Assembly (NCBI GenBank): GCA_026002935.1
Contig: BPGH01000001.1
Span: forward strand, 545,965-609,964
Length of the DNA stretch: 64,000 nucleotides
Direction: 5' to 3'
Source: Acidimicrobiia bacterium
Lineage (GTDB): Bacteria > Actinomycetota > Acidimicrobiia > IMCC26256 > PALSA-610
Below the pieces are notes generated by a model. It was given only the letters and a program-made list of their open reading frames with translations. It was not told where the DNA came from and searched no databases. A program made the translations under genes and the position numbers. This document shows positions 8,424 through 16,865 of the stretch, in pieces. Position 1 is the first letter of the stretch. Each line of letters opens with the position of its first letter.

Positions 8424-9542
8424 TCAGCCGCCGGCACCGGCTTCCGCGGCCGGGTCGATCTCGCCGGCGGCGATCTGCGCCATCACGTCGTCGACCTGGG
8501 CCTGCAGGTCGGCGGCGCCCTCGACGGTGTCGCAGATCTTCACCGTCGGCACCGGGTCGACGCCGATCTCGAAGGTGCGCGTGACGCCGAGGGTCACCTT
8601 GCCGGCCTCGAAGTCCTCCAGCGCGGCGGCGAAGAAGTCGCCGGGGCTGAAGATCGACGAGATCGCGAACTGCTCCTCGCCGCAGCGGTCGGTGCCCGGC
8701 GTGATCGACAGCACGCCGTTCTCGAACGCGAGCTGCGCGACCGCGTCGGTGGCGCCGCCGAGGTACGGGTACATGATCCCGACGCCCTGGTCGAGCTGGG
8801 CCTGCGCGCCCTCCTGCCCGACGGCCGAGTCGTCGAAGTCGCCCGTGTAGGTGGCGATGGTCTCCGCGTCGGGCAGCACCGACTTGATGCCCGCGGTCCA
8901 GGCGTTGAACGCGTTGACCGCGAAGTCGAGCTCGGGTCCGGTCACGAAGCCGGCCTTGGTCACGCCCTGGGCCTTCATCACCAGGCCGGTGGCGACGCCG
9001 GCCGTGTACTGCGACTCGAACACGTCGTCGTTGGTCTGGAAGAAGTACGGGGTCTGCTCGATCCCCGCACCGCCGGACACGTACCACACCGTGCCGGCGC
9101 AGACGTCCTCCTCGGCGACCGGTACGGCGTCGGCGAGCTCACCGGCCGCGATCGCCACCATGTCGACGCTCTGGCGGCAGATGTTGCGCGCCTGCTCCTG
9201 GGCGTCGGCGGGGTTGATCTTGTCGACGATGATCAGCTCCCAGTCGTTCGCCTCGGCGAACTCGCGAGCGGTCACCACGAAGCTCTCGTAGTAGCCGTTG
9301 TCGTTCGTGTCGCCGGGGCTCAGGATGCCGATCTTGACCGTGCCGTCCTGGTTGACGTCGGGCTGGTTCGGCGGGACGCACTCGGGCTCGCCCCAGCAGT
9401 CCTCGCCGCCGCCACCGCCCTCGGTGGTCTCGGTCGCCTCGCCCTCGCCGGCCGTGTCGTCGTCGTCGCCGCCGCACGCGGCGGCGACGAGGACGAGTCC
9501 CATCGTCAGCGCCAGTAGGTACCTCAACTTGTGTGAAATCAA
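8424..9542 (-). CDS. BMP family substrate-binding lipoprotein
   Basis: The extracytoplasmic receptor of the importer, 372 residues. The probable start is TTG at 9542 with GGGAG seven bases upstream; it gives a short basic N terminus, a hydrophobic stretch LRYLLALTMGLVLVAAAC and lipidation at Cys23. A low-complexity acidic linker (GGDDDDTAGEGEATETTEGG) leads into the BMP/Med domain with VKIGILSPGDTNDNGYYES, PYFFQTNDDVFESQYTAG and KAGFVTGPELDFAVNAF. Relatives bind nucleosides or simple purine derivatives. It is the first gene of the importer block, as expected for the most abundant component. A later start would delete the signal peptide, so the TTG is favoured. Confidence 0.88.
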   Translation of the reverse strand: MISHKLRYLLALTMGLVLVAAACGGDDDDTAGEGEATETTEGGGGGEDCWGEPECVPPNQPDVNQDGTVKIGILSPGDTNDNGYYESFVVTAREFAEANDWELIIVDKINPADAQEQARNICRQSVDMVAIAAGELADAVPVAEEDVCAGTVWYVSGGAGIEQTPYFFQTNDDVFESQYTAGVATGLVMKAQGVTKAGFVTGPELDFAVNAFNAWTAGIKSVLPDAETIATYTGDFDDSAVGQEGAQAQLDQGVGIMYPYLGGATDAVAQLAFENGVLSITPGTDRCGEEQFAISSIFSPGDFFAAALEDFEAGKVTLGVTRTFEIGVDPVPTVKICDTVEGAADLQAQVDDVMAQIAAGEIDPAAEAGAGG

Positions 9543-9595
9543 CGGTGGCTCCCTTTCCCCCGTGTCCCGCGCGGGCCCCTGCAGCCCGTCACGCC

Positions 9596-9964
9596 TTACG
9601 CATCCCGGTGCGCCTCGGGCGAGGCACCCCACTGGATGATCTGGATGTAGTTGCCGTCGGGATCCGCGACGGTCCCGATCAGCCCGAACGGCATCTGTTC
9701 GACCTTGCGCACCCAGGTCACGCCCATCTGCTCGAGGTGCGCCTCGATCGCACGGCAGTCCTCGACGTCGAGGTTCACGATGACCCGGGCGGGCTCCTTC
9801 GCCGGACCGCTCACCTCGCTGTGCTCCTCCACGAAGAACTGCACCGACCCGAAGGTGAACGCACCCATCTCGTTCTCGGTGACGCCGAACGCGCGCCGGT
9901 ACCAGTCCTTCATCGTCTCGACCTGCGACGACCCGATGAGCAGGCTCCCGATCGACGGTGGCAT
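9596..9964 (-). CDS. VOC family protein
   Basis: A 122-residue single-chain VOC protein. It has the two-module pattern: IGSSQVETMKDWYRRAFGV opens the first, and VIVNLDVEDCRAIEAHLEQM then GTVADPDGNYIQIIQWG form the second. The metal ligands are not obviously complete: the first module lacks a clear histidine and the last strand ends IQIIQW where E is usual. It may therefore be a binding or lyase-like member rather than an oxygenase. The ATG at 9964 follows AAGGGAG. It lies 15 bases after the ligase gene and 53 before the lipoprotein gene, in the same operon. Confidence 0.78.
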   Translation of the reverse strand: MPPSIGSLLIGSSQVETMKDWYRRAFGVTENEMGAFTFGSVQFFVEEHSEVSGPAKEPARVIVNLDVEDCRAIEAHLEQMGVTWVRKVEQMPFGLIGTVADPDGNYIQIIQWGASPEAHRDA

Positions 9965-9979
9965 GTCGTGTTGCTCCCT

Positions 9980-11530
9980 TCAGTTTCCGGACCGTGAAGA
10001 GCTGCGATCATCCGTCCGCAGCATGAACTTGCGGATCTTCCCGACCGACGTGCGCGGGAGCTCGTCGACCACCTCGATCCGGACGGGCCGCTTCACCTTC
10101 GACAGGCGCGCCTCGCACCAGCGGTGCAGCTCGGCGACGTCGATGGGCGGCCGACCGGGCTGCTGTACCACGTAGCCGACGGGCACCTCGTCGCGGATCT
10201 CGTCGGGTTCGCCGACCACGGCGGCCTCGAGCACGGACTCGTGCTCGGCGAGCACGGCCTCCACCTCGACGACGGAGACGTTCTCGCCCGCGACCTTGAG
10301 CACGTCGCTGCGGCGGCCGGCGAAGTAGAAGCGCCCGTGTGCGTCGCGATGGGCGAGGTCGCCGGTGCGGAACCAGCCCGCGCGGAACGATCGCGCCGTC
10401 GTCTCCGGGTCGGCCAGGTACCCGGCGAACAGCGTGATGCCGCGCACCCCTCGCACGGCGACCTCGCCGATCTCACCGTCGACCACGTCGCCGTCGCCGT
10501 CGGGGACCCGCAGGTCCACCTCGCAACCGAGCGAGGGCACCCCCATCGACTGCGGGACGGGGTCGGTCGCCCGGTTCGTGAGCACGGCGGGGATGGTCTC
10601 CGTCATCCCGTAGAGCTGCCGCGGCCGGCACCGCAGGAGACGGCTCAGCTCCTCGTACTGGTCGTCGGTGACGTTCTGCGCGTACCAGCAGTGCCGGAGG
10701 ACGAGCCCGGGCTCGGGCGTCGCGCCGCGGGCGAGGATCATGCGCATCGGCGCCGCGAACAGGCTCGCGTGGGTCGCGCCGTGGCGGGCCGCCTGCGAGA
10801 GGAACCCGCTGGCCGAGAACCCGTGCATCAGTGCGACGCTGGCGCCGACGGCGATCGCCGACGCGAACGAGTAGTACTGCGCGTTCGCGTGGAACATCGG
10901 GAGCACGACGAGCTGGCGGTCGGTCGCGTCGAGCCCGGCCGTCGCCGCCATCACGTCACCCGCGAAGGCGTAGTTGGCCTGGGTGACCACCACGCCCTTC
11001 GGGGCCGAGGTCGTGCCGCTCGTGAACATGACCGCCGCGGTGTCGCGGGGAGCCGGGCGCTCGGCCGGTGGCCACTCCGCCGGCCGCCCCGCCAGCGCCC
11101 CGACCTCGACGTCGTCCTCGTCGACCTCGACGACGTCCGTCGTGGAGCCCGCGCCCTCGCGGTAGGCGCCGGCGCGCGTCCGCGCGCACAGGCCGACGGC
11201 CGGGCGGGTGCGCCCGACGTGCCCGGCGATCTCGGGGGCCGTCGCGCGCGGGTCGGAGGGCACGATCCAGGCCCCGAGCTGCGTCGCCGCGAGCCACACG
11301 GCGACGAACGCGGGGGAGTTCGCGAGCGCGAGGTGCACCGAGTCGCCGGCACCGACCCCCCGGTCGGCGAGACTGCCCGCGACCCGTGCGACGAGTGCGT
11401 CGAACTCCGAGTACGTCCACGCCGTGACGCGCCCGGTCGCGTCCTCCCAGACGAGGAACGGCCGGTCGCCGGCCGACGCGACGGCGTCGCGCCAGCGGCC
11501 CGCGAACGTGGCGCGCTCGGCCGCGATCAC
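9980..11530 (-). CDS. AMP-forming acyl-CoA ligase
   Basis: A 516-residue member of the adenylate-forming ligase family, which activates a carboxylic acid with ATP and joins it to CoA. The core motifs are complete: P-loop-like FTSGTTSAPKGVVVTQ, adenine-site YGMTETIPAV, the ATP-binding FRTGDLAHRDAHGRFYFAGR, hinge KVAGENVSVVEVE and C-terminal catalytic Lys in PRTSVGKIRKFMLR. The GTG at 11530 overlaps the stop of hyuB (GTGA), so the two are coupled. An acid-activating enzyme translated with a HyuAB pair suggests it handles the acid produced by HyuAB. Closest general types are crotonobetaine/carnitine- or aryl-acid-CoA ligases; the substrate is unknown. Confidence 0.87.
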   Translation of the reverse strand: MIAAERATFAGRWRDAVASAGDRPFLVWEDATGRVTAWTYSEFDALVARVAGSLADRGVGAGDSVHLALANSPAFVAVWLAATQLGAWIVPSDPRATAPEIAGHVGRTRPAVGLCARTRAGAYREGAGSTTDVVEVDEDDVEVGALAGRPAEWPPAERPAPRDTAAVMFTSGTTSAPKGVVVTQANYAFAGDVMAATAGLDATDRQLVVLPMFHANAQYYSFASAIAVGASVALMHGFSASGFLSQAARHGATHASLFAAPMRMILARGATPEPGLVLRHCWYAQNVTDDQYEELSRLLRCRPRQLYGMTETIPAVLTNRATDPVPQSMGVPSLGCEVDLRVPDGDGDVVDGEIGEVAVRGVRGITLFAGYLADPETTARSFRAGWFRTGDLAHRDAHGRFYFAGRRSDVLKVAGENVSVVEVEAVLAEHESVLEAAVVGEPDEIRDEVPVGYVVQQPGRPPIDVAELHRWCEARLSKVKRPVRIEVVDELPRTSVGKIRKFMLRTDDRSSSRSGN

Positions 11531-13086
11531 GGGGCCGGCTCGCCCTTCCCGTACCCGCCCCCGCCCGGCAGCTCGAGGCGGACGAGGTCGCCGGAGCGCA
11601 GGTCGATGCGCTTCTGGGTTCGTACCGGCTCGCCGTTCACGAGGAAGGAGCCGGGGGCACCCGAGCCGCCGCCGAACAGCCCGAGCGGCGGGTGCGCGAG
11701 GCGGCTGGTCACGGCGTTGAGCGTCCAGTCGCGCCCGTTGTCGACCGTGAACTCGATGACCTGCCCGAGCCCGCCCGGCTGCGCGCCGCCGCCCGCCGAG
11801 TCCCGGCGCAGCTCCTTGCGCAGGAACACGAGCGGCGCGCTCGACTCGACGACCTCGACCGGCACGGCGGCGACACCGGTCGGGTAGGCGGTCGCGTCGA
11901 GGCCGGGCTTGCGGGCGCGTGCACCCACGCCGCCGGCGTAGTTGAACATCGACGTGATGAAGGGCCGGCCGTCGCGGCGGGTGCCGCTCACCTGACACGT
12001 CCAGACGGCTCCCGCGCCCTCGGCCATGACGGTCTCGGGCAGCACCTGCGCGAGCGCCTGCAGCAGCGGCATGGGGAGGAACATGCCGACCACGTGCCGT
12101 GCGGTGCACGGCGCGGGCGACTGCGCGTTGACGATGCTGCCCGTCGGTGCCTCGACCCGGATGGGCGCGAGGCTCCCGAAGTTGTTGGGGACCTCGGGAT
12201 TGAGGACGCTGCGGATCGTGAACGTCGTGTACGCGTGCGTGTAGTTCTTCACGACGTTGATCCCGGCCGGGCTGGCCCCGGAAGACCCCGAGTAGTCGAC
12301 GAGGATCTCGCCACGGTCGGGGTCGACCGTCACCGCGACCCGGATCTCGATCTCGGAGCCGTCCGCGAGGTCCAGCGTCGAGGAGGCCCGGTAGGTACCG
12401 CCGGGGAGCGCGCGGATGGCACGGCGAGTCGCCTCCTCCGAGCGGCGGATGATCTCCTCCCCGAGCTCCTCGATGTCCTCGAGCCCGTGCGCGTCGAGGA
12501 GCTGGCGGAGCCGTGCCGCGCCGATCTCGCCCGACGCCATCTGCGCGTGCAGGTCGCCCGCCATGTGCTCGGGCTCCCGAACGTTCGCGAGGATGAACTT
12601 CCACACGTCGTCGTTGCGCTCGCCGCGGCGCATGAGCTTGCAGATCGGGATCCACAGGCCCTCTTCGAACACGTCGCGCGCGCCGGCGCCGATCCCGTAA
12701 CCACCGACGTCGGTGTGGTGGATCGTCGACCCGAAGAACCCGATGATGCGGTCGCCGCGCCACGCCGGCACGAGCACCGTCACGTCGAGGAGCTGACCGG
12801 CGGTCTTGTACGGGTCGTTCGTGACGAGGACGTCACCCGGCTCGATCGTCTCGATCGGGTACTCCTCGAGGATCGCGCCGGCTGCGACCGCGAGGGAGTT
12901 GATGTGCCCCGGTGTGCCGGTGACCGCCTGTGCGACCATCCGGCCGCGGCGGTCGAACAGCGCGTTCGCGAGGTCGCCCGCCTCGCGAACGATCGGGCTG
13001 AACGCCGCGCGTTGCAGCGCCTTCGCCTGCTCGTTGACGGTGCTGACGAGGCTCTGCCACAGGACCTCGAGCTCGATGGCGTCCAT
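11527..13086 (-). CDS. hyuB: hydantoinase B/oxoprolinase family protein
   Basis: A 519-residue HyuB-type subunit. Recognisable segments are ALQRAAFSPIVREAGDLANA, TGTPGHINSL, DVLVTNDPYKTAGQLLDVTV, STIHHTDVGGYGIGAG and the C-terminal LGLFGGGSGAPGSF and LELPGGGGYG. In the family (N-methylhydantoinase, acetone and acetophenone carboxylases, 5-oxoprolinase) this subunit contains the second active site and binds metal; NDPY and HHTD are candidate ligand regions. The ATG at 13086 shares a base with the hyuA stop (TGATG), and the gene also overlaps the ligase. No third small subunit as in acetone carboxylase is encoded nearby, so the exact reaction stays open. Confidence 0.9.
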   Translation of the reverse strand: MDAIELEVLWQSLVSTVNEQAKALQRAAFSPIVREAGDLANALFDRRGRMVAQAVTGTPGHINSLAVAAGAILEEYPIETIEPGDVLVTNDPYKTAGQLLDVTVLVPAWRGDRIIGFFGSTIHHTDVGGYGIGAGARDVFEEGLWIPICKLMRRGERNDDVWKFILANVREPEHMAGDLHAQMASGEIGAARLRQLLDAHGLEDIEELGEEIIRRSEEATRRAIRALPGGTYRASSTLDLADGSEIEIRVAVTVDPDRGEILVDYSGSSGASPAGINVVKNYTHAYTTFTIRSVLNPEVPNNFGSLAPIRVEAPTGSIVNAQSPAPCTARHVVGMFLPMPLLQALAQVLPETVMAEGAGAVWTCQVSGTRRDGRPFITSMFNYAGGVGARARKPGLDATAYPTGVAAVPVEVVESSAPLVFLRKELRRDSAGGGAQPGGLGQVIEFTVDNGRDWTLNAVTSRLAHPPLGLFGGGSGAPGSFLVNGEPVRTQKRIDLRSGDLVRLELPGGGGYGKGEPAP

Positions 13087-15182
13087 CAGGCGGCTCCCTC
13101 CCCGCGCCCGGCGCGGGTCGCGACGACCGAGCCGTCCGCGTTCACCGTCGCGGTCCAGCCCGGGCGCAACACGGCGGTCGTCTCCCGCTCCTCGAGCAGC
13201 GCCGGCCCGGCCACGAGCGTGCCCGCGGCCAACGCGGCGCGGTCGTAGACGGGCGTCTCCACCGGCGCCTGGCCGCGGGTGAAGCGCACGGGGCGCGAGC
13301 CCTTCGGCACGGGCGCCGTGCCGTCGCCCTCCCGAGTGGCGAGCGTGACCCTGGGCGCGGGGGCGAACGCCGACACGCGCCAGGTCACGACCTCGACCGG
13401 CACCCCCGGGATCGTCATCCCGTAGACGGCCTCGTACTGGGCGGCGAAGCGTCCGACGATCTCGTCGTCACCGACGGGCCAGTGCTCGCCCTCGCCCAGC
13501 CAGATCGTGATCTCGTTGCCCTGGCCGGCGTAGCGGGCGTCGATGGCGTAGCGGAACACGACGTCGCCGGGCGCGACGCCGGCGGACGCGAGGACCTCGC
13601 GGCCCTCGGCGCGCATCTCGTCGAGGAGCTCCTCGCGCTCGGCGGGCGAGACGGCGTCGAGCTTGCGGACGTAGCTGCGTGCGAGGTCGATGCGGGCGGG
13701 CGTGACGAGCGCCCCGAACGCGGAGAGCACGCTGGCGTTCGCGGGGAACACCACCTGGGGCGCGTCGAGCAGCTCGGCGACGCCGCACGCGTGCACGGGG
13801 CCGGCACCGCCGAACGCGACGATCGGCGTGCCGCGCAGGTCCACACCCCGCTCGACCGCGTGCATCCGCGCGCTCGCGGCCATGTTCTGGTTGACGAGCT
13901 CGTGGATCCCGCCCGCGGTGTCGGCGGTGGACGCGTCGAGCGCGTCGGCGACCTTGCCGACCGCACGCGCGGCCGCCGCGGCGTCGAGGGGCATCTCGCC
14001 CCCGAGGAAGTAGCCCGGGTCGAGCGCGCCGAGCAGGACGTCGGCGTCGGTGACGGTCGGCTGCGTGCCGCCGCGCCCGTAGCAGGCGGGCCCCGGCTCC
14101 GCGCCGGCCGACTCGGGCCCGACCTTGAGCAGCCCGAGCTCGTCGACGCGGGCGATGCTCCCGCCGCCCGCGCCGATCTCGACGAGGTCGACGGACGGTA
14201 CCGTGACCGGGAACCCGGAGCCCTTCTTGAAGCGGTAGATGCGCGCGATCTCGAAGTCGGTGGTGAGCTCGGGCTCGTAGCCCTCGATCAGGCACGACTT
14301 GGCGGTCGTCCCGCCCATGTCGAAGCACAGCAGACGGTCCAGGCCGAGGCGGCGGGCGTGCCACGTGCCCGCGAGCGCCCCCGCCGCCGGTCCCGACTCC
14401 ACCATCCGGATCGGGTTGCGCGCCGCGACGTCGGCCGAGACGACCCCGCCGTTGGAGAGCATGATCAGCAGGCGGCCCCCGAACCCCTGCTCGGCGAGCC
14501 AGCGCTGGAACTCGTCGAGGTACGGGCCGACGACCGGCATCGTCGCGGCATTGCACGCCGTCGTGACCATGCGCGGGTACTCACGGATCTGCGGCGCGAC
14601 CTCGCTCGACGCCGCGACGGGAACGCCGAGCGCCGAGGCGATCGCGCCGGCGATCCGGCGCTCGTTCGCCGGGTTGGCGTACGCGTGCAACAGGCAGACC
14701 GCGACGGCCTCGGGGGCCGCCGCCGACAGCTCGTCGACGAGCGCGGCGATCGCGGCGTCGGACGGCTCGACGAGCACCTCGCCCTCCGCCGTGGTCCGCT
14801 CGTCGACCTCGAAGGTCAGCTCGCGCGGGATCGGCGGGTCGGGGAACTCGATCTGGAGGTCGTACATGTCGTAGCGGTGCTCGTTGCGGATCAGCAGGGT
14901 GTCGCCGAAGCCGCGGTTGGTGACGAGCGCCGCCCGCGCGGTCTTCCCCTCGATGAGGGCGTTGGTCACGAGGGTCGTCGCGTGCACGACCGGGGCGCGG
15001 ATGTCGGACGGCGAGATGCCCGCGCGGCCGAGGGCGGCGAGCACGCCGCGCTTCACGCCCTCGAGCGGTCGTGACGGCGTGCTGAGCGTCTTGTCGACGA
15101 CCACCTTCCCCGACTCGCCCTCCAGGAGGACGACGTCGGTGAACGTGCCGCCGATGTCGACCGCGAGGCGCCAGTCAGCCAT
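13086..15182 (-). CDS. hyuA: hydantoinase A/oxoprolinase family protein
   Basis: The 698-residue ATP-dependent partner of HyuB. The two ASKHA-type phosphate-binding motifs are plain: LAVDIGGTFTDVVLLEGESG at the N terminus and LCFDMGGTTAKSCLI near residue 290, with AFGGAGPVHACGVAELL further on. HATTLVTNALIEGK and GPACYGRGG are also typical. In the family this subunit uses ATP to activate a carbonyl or amide oxygen by phosphorylation before hydrolysis or carboxylation by HyuB. The start overlaps the cupin gene by eight bases. The length matches hydantoinase/acetophenone carboxylase A subunits. Substrate is not deducible from sequence alone. Confidence 0.91.
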   Translation of the reverse strand: MADWRLAVDIGGTFTDVVLLEGESGKVVVDKTLSTPSRPLEGVKRGVLAALGRAGISPSDIRAPVVHATTLVTNALIEGKTARAALVTNRGFGDTLLIRNEHRYDMYDLQIEFPDPPIPRELTFEVDERTTAEGEVLVEPSDAAIAALVDELSAAAPEAVAVCLLHAYANPANERRIAGAIASALGVPVAASSEVAPQIREYPRMVTTACNAATMPVVGPYLDEFQRWLAEQGFGGRLLIMLSNGGVVSADVAARNPIRMVESGPAAGALAGTWHARRLGLDRLLCFDMGGTTAKSCLIEGYEPELTTDFEIARIYRFKKGSGFPVTVPSVDLVEIGAGGGSIARVDELGLLKVGPESAGAEPGPACYGRGGTQPTVTDADVLLGALDPGYFLGGEMPLDAAAAARAVGKVADALDASTADTAGGIHELVNQNMAASARMHAVERGVDLRGTPIVAFGGAGPVHACGVAELLDAPQVVFPANASVLSAFGALVTPARIDLARSYVRKLDAVSPAEREELLDEMRAEGREVLASAGVAPGDVVFRYAIDARYAGQGNEITIWLGEGEHWPVGDDEIVGRFAAQYEAVYGMTIPGVPVEVVTWRVSAFAPAPRVTLATREGDGTAPVPKGSRPVRFTRGQAPVETPVYDRAALAAGTLVAGPALLEERETTAVLRPGWTATVNADGSVVATRAGRGEGAA

Positions 15183-15543
15183 TGCGGTACTCCTCCCGCA
15201 CGGGCGAGAAGATGTCCATGATCCACACCTCGTCGCCGCGCTCGGGGTCGCCGATGAACCGGCTGTCGCCGTGCGGCAGGTTGCGCGGCGCGTAGTAGAC
15301 GTCGCCGGGGCCGAGGACGACGCGCTCGTCGGAACCGATCCGGAAGTCGAGCTTCCCGGCGAGGATCAGCCCGAACTGCTCGTTGTCGGGGTGCCCGTCG
15401 TAGGGCGTCGGTGCGACGCCGCCCTTGATCCGCCAGAAGCACAGGCTCACGTTGTCGCCGTTGAAGATGCGGCGGCGGAAGCCGGGCCTGACCTCCTTGA
15501 AGGCGTCGTCGTCGAGGAAGAACACGTGCGGGTTGTCGGTCAT
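15175..15543 (-). CDS. small cupin-domain protein
   Basis: A 122-residue single-domain cupin. The first conserved motif is altered: DGHPDNEQFGLILAGKLDF has one His, and the second ligand position is Asp/Asn before Glu. The second motif is GPGDVYYAPRNLPHGDS with its terminal His. Metal binding is thus plausible through His, Glu and His. Small cupins act as isomerases, dioxygenases or ligand sensors; none can be chosen here. The gene begins four bases after the regulator stop and overlaps the hyuA start, so it probably works on the same compound as HyuAB. Confidence 0.8.
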   Translation of the reverse strand: MTDNPHVFFLDDDAFKEVRPGFRRRIFNGDNVSLCFWRIKGGVAPTPYDGHPDNEQFGLILAGKLDFRIGSDERVVLGPGDVYYAPRNLPHGDSRFIGDPERGDEVWIMDIFSPVREEYRNG

Positions 15544-15547
15544 GCGG

Positions 15548-16258
15548 TCACACCATCTTCGAGATCATCTGGTCCTCGACCTGGTCGAGGTGGGACTCGG
15601 CGCACTCCACGGCCGTGGCCCAGTCGCCCGCCGCGATCGCGGTCGCGATGCGTCGGTGCATGGTCGTGGCGTCACGGATCACCTCGCGCACGGCGATCCG
15701 GTTCGGTGTGGCCGTGAGAAGGGTGTCGAACTCCTCCGACCGGAACAGCGACTCCATGACCTTGCCGTAGAGCTCGGCGAGCGTCTCGTTCCCGCACGAG
15801 CGGGCGATGACCGAGTGGAACTCGCGGTCGAGCGCGCGGAACTCGTCGAGCCGCATCTGCGGGTGGAACCGGTCCGCGATCTGCGTGATCAGCGCGCGGT
15901 CGGCGGCGGAGGCCCGGCACGCGGCGAGCCGCGCGATCGGGACCTCGACGACCTGGCGGACCTCGAAGAGCTCGTGGACCCGGCGCTTGCGGCCGTCGTC
16001 CTGGAACCGCAGGTCGGGGAGGCGCTCGGCGACGTAGGTGCGGTTGCCGCGTCGCTCGATCAGCCCGAGCATCACGAGACCCTGGATCGCCTCGCGCACC
16101 GAGGTGCGGGCGACGCCGAACTGTTCGCACAGCTCGCGTTCGGACGGGATCTGGCTCCCCGGCGGGAGCTGCCCGTCGCGGATCCGCTCACCGATCGCCT
16201 CCCGGATCTCCTCGGCGACGGTCCGCCGCGAGACCGGTTCGAAGCGCACCTCGGCCAC
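15548..16258 (-). CDS. GntR/FadR-family transcriptional regulator
   Basis: A 236-residue regulator. The winged helix lies at about residues 10-75: EEIREAIGERIRDGQLPPGS, PSERELCEQFGVARTSVREA, IQGLVMLGLIERRGNRTYV. The rest is an all-helical FCD effector domain with FHPQMRLDEFRALDREFHSV and TMHRRIATAIAAGDW plus CAESHLDQVED, supplying the Asp and His residues that bind metal and a carboxylate-type ligand in FCD proteins. It is the second gene of the operon, so it is likely autoregulated. The palindrome at 16787-16799 (ATGGT-N3-ACCAT) matches the TGGTNNNACCA operators of this subfamily (as for PdhR and LldR) and overlaps the predicted transcription start, so repression relieved by a substrate-derived acid is the simplest model. 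Confidence 0.9.
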   Translation of the reverse strand: MAEVRFEPVSRRTVAEEIREAIGERIRDGQLPPGSQIPSERELCEQFGVARTSVREAIQGLVMLGLIERRGNRTYVAERLPDLRFQDDGRKRRVHELFEVRQVVEVPIARLAACRASAADRALITQIADRFHPQMRLDEFRALDREFHSVIARSCGNETLAELYGKVMESLFRSEEFDTLLTATPNRIAVREVIRDATTMHRRIATAIAAGDWATAVECAESHLDQVEDQMISKMV

Positions 16259-16260
16259 GT

Positions 16261-16749
16261 TCAGCCGCCCGGGAGCAGGTCCGCGAACCGGCGCTGCTCG
16301 GCCTCGATGTCGAGGGGCCGGATGATCGCCTCGTGCTCCTCGTCCCCCCACAGGTGGGCGGGCACGAGCCACATCACCTCGAACTCGAGGCCGTCGGGAT
16401 CGACGGCGTAGAGGCTCTTGTTCGCCCCGTGGTCGCTCGCGCCCACGAGCGCGCCGGCCGCCACCAGGCGGTCGCGGACGCGGGCGAGGTCGTCGAGCGA
16501 CGGGACCTCCCACGCGATGTGGTAGAGGCCCACGGTGCGCCGTCCCGCCTCCGAGGGCCCGGCGCCCGGCCCGATCGTGAAGAAGGCGATGTCGTGGTGG
16601 TTGGGCGACTCGGGGCCCCGCATGAAGACGAACCGGCCCTGGGGGTCCTCGATGACCGGGACGAATTCGAGCACTTCGCGGTAGAACGCGGCGGTCCGCC
16701 GGGCGTCCCGCACGTACAGCACCGCGTGGTTCATGCCGGTCACGCCCAC
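16261..16749 (-). CDS. VOC family protein, catechol 2,3-dioxygenase-like
   Basis: A 162-residue VOC protein and first gene of the long operon. It opens MNHAVLYVRDARRTAAFYRE and has GLYHIAWEVPSLDDLARVRD and KSLYAVDPDGLEFEVMWLVP. A complete metal triad (His of MNHAV, His of YHIAW, Glu of LEFEVM) is present, so it can bind iron or manganese as extradiol dioxygenases and glyoxalases do. The Asn-His-His-Asp before IAFFTIGPG may line the pocket. I start at the GTG at 16749 because AAGGGGG precedes it; GTG 16743 and ATG 16734 are alternatives. A short C-terminal tail follows the second module. Confidence 0.83.
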   Translation of the reverse strand: MGVTGMNHAVLYVRDARRTAAFYREVLEFVPVIEDPQGRFVFMRGPESPNHHDIAFFTIGPGAGPSEAGRRTVGLYHIAWEVPSLDDLARVRDRLVAAGALVGASDHGANKSLYAVDPDGLEFEVMWLVPAHLWGDEEHEAIIRPLDIEAEQRRFADLLPGG

Positions 16750-16786
16750 GGTGCCCCCTTTCGTACCGTCCCCCGAGCACGGGCTG

Positions 16787-16799
16787 ATGGTCAGACCAT
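16787..16799. promoter_or_regulatory. palindromic operator, probable GntR/FadR-type site
   Basis: The perfect inverted repeat ATGGT-CAG-ACCAT lies between the operon start codon and the predicted promoter. Its TGGTNNNACCA core is the form bound by FadR-subfamily regulators such as PdhR and LldR, and such a regulator is encoded 530 bases downstream in the same operon. It would cover about +6 to +18 of the transcript, a repression position. Confidence 0.65.
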
Positions 16800-16810
16800 T
16801 GGACGGCCTG

Positions 16811-16839
16811 ACAGTACGACGGACGGTGCGGGGCCGCAA
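16811..16839 (-). promoter_or_regulatory. predicted promoter of the long catabolic operon
   Basis: On the minus strand TTGCGG (16839-16834) and TACTGT (16816-16811) are separated by exactly 17 bases, matching a housekeeping-sigma -35/-10 arrangement. Transcription would begin near 16804, just upstream of the palindrome at 16787-16799, leaving a leader of about 55 bases before the GTG at 16749. This is pattern-based only. Confidence 0.45.
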
Positions 16840-16865
16840 GCCTGCCGGGGAGGCGGCGCGCGGGC

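Noticed and set aside
6869..8584. Plus-strand open frame (571 codons) opposite the ABC ATPase
   Set aside because: No recognisable motif, His/Arg/Asp-rich composition; the opposite strand has complete Walker and signature motifs.
13482..15074. Long plus-strand open frame (530 codons) opposite hyuA
   Set aside because: It is an antisense shadow: composition is Arg/Asp/Gly/Ala-rich without any family motif, and the minus strand encodes an unmistakable HyuA. Similar shadows lie opposite most genes because of the high GC content.
13086..15182. Naming hyuA as 5-oxoprolinase or acetone carboxylase
   Set aside because: The A/B family covers several reactions and nothing visible discriminates; no gamma subunit of acetone carboxylase is present.
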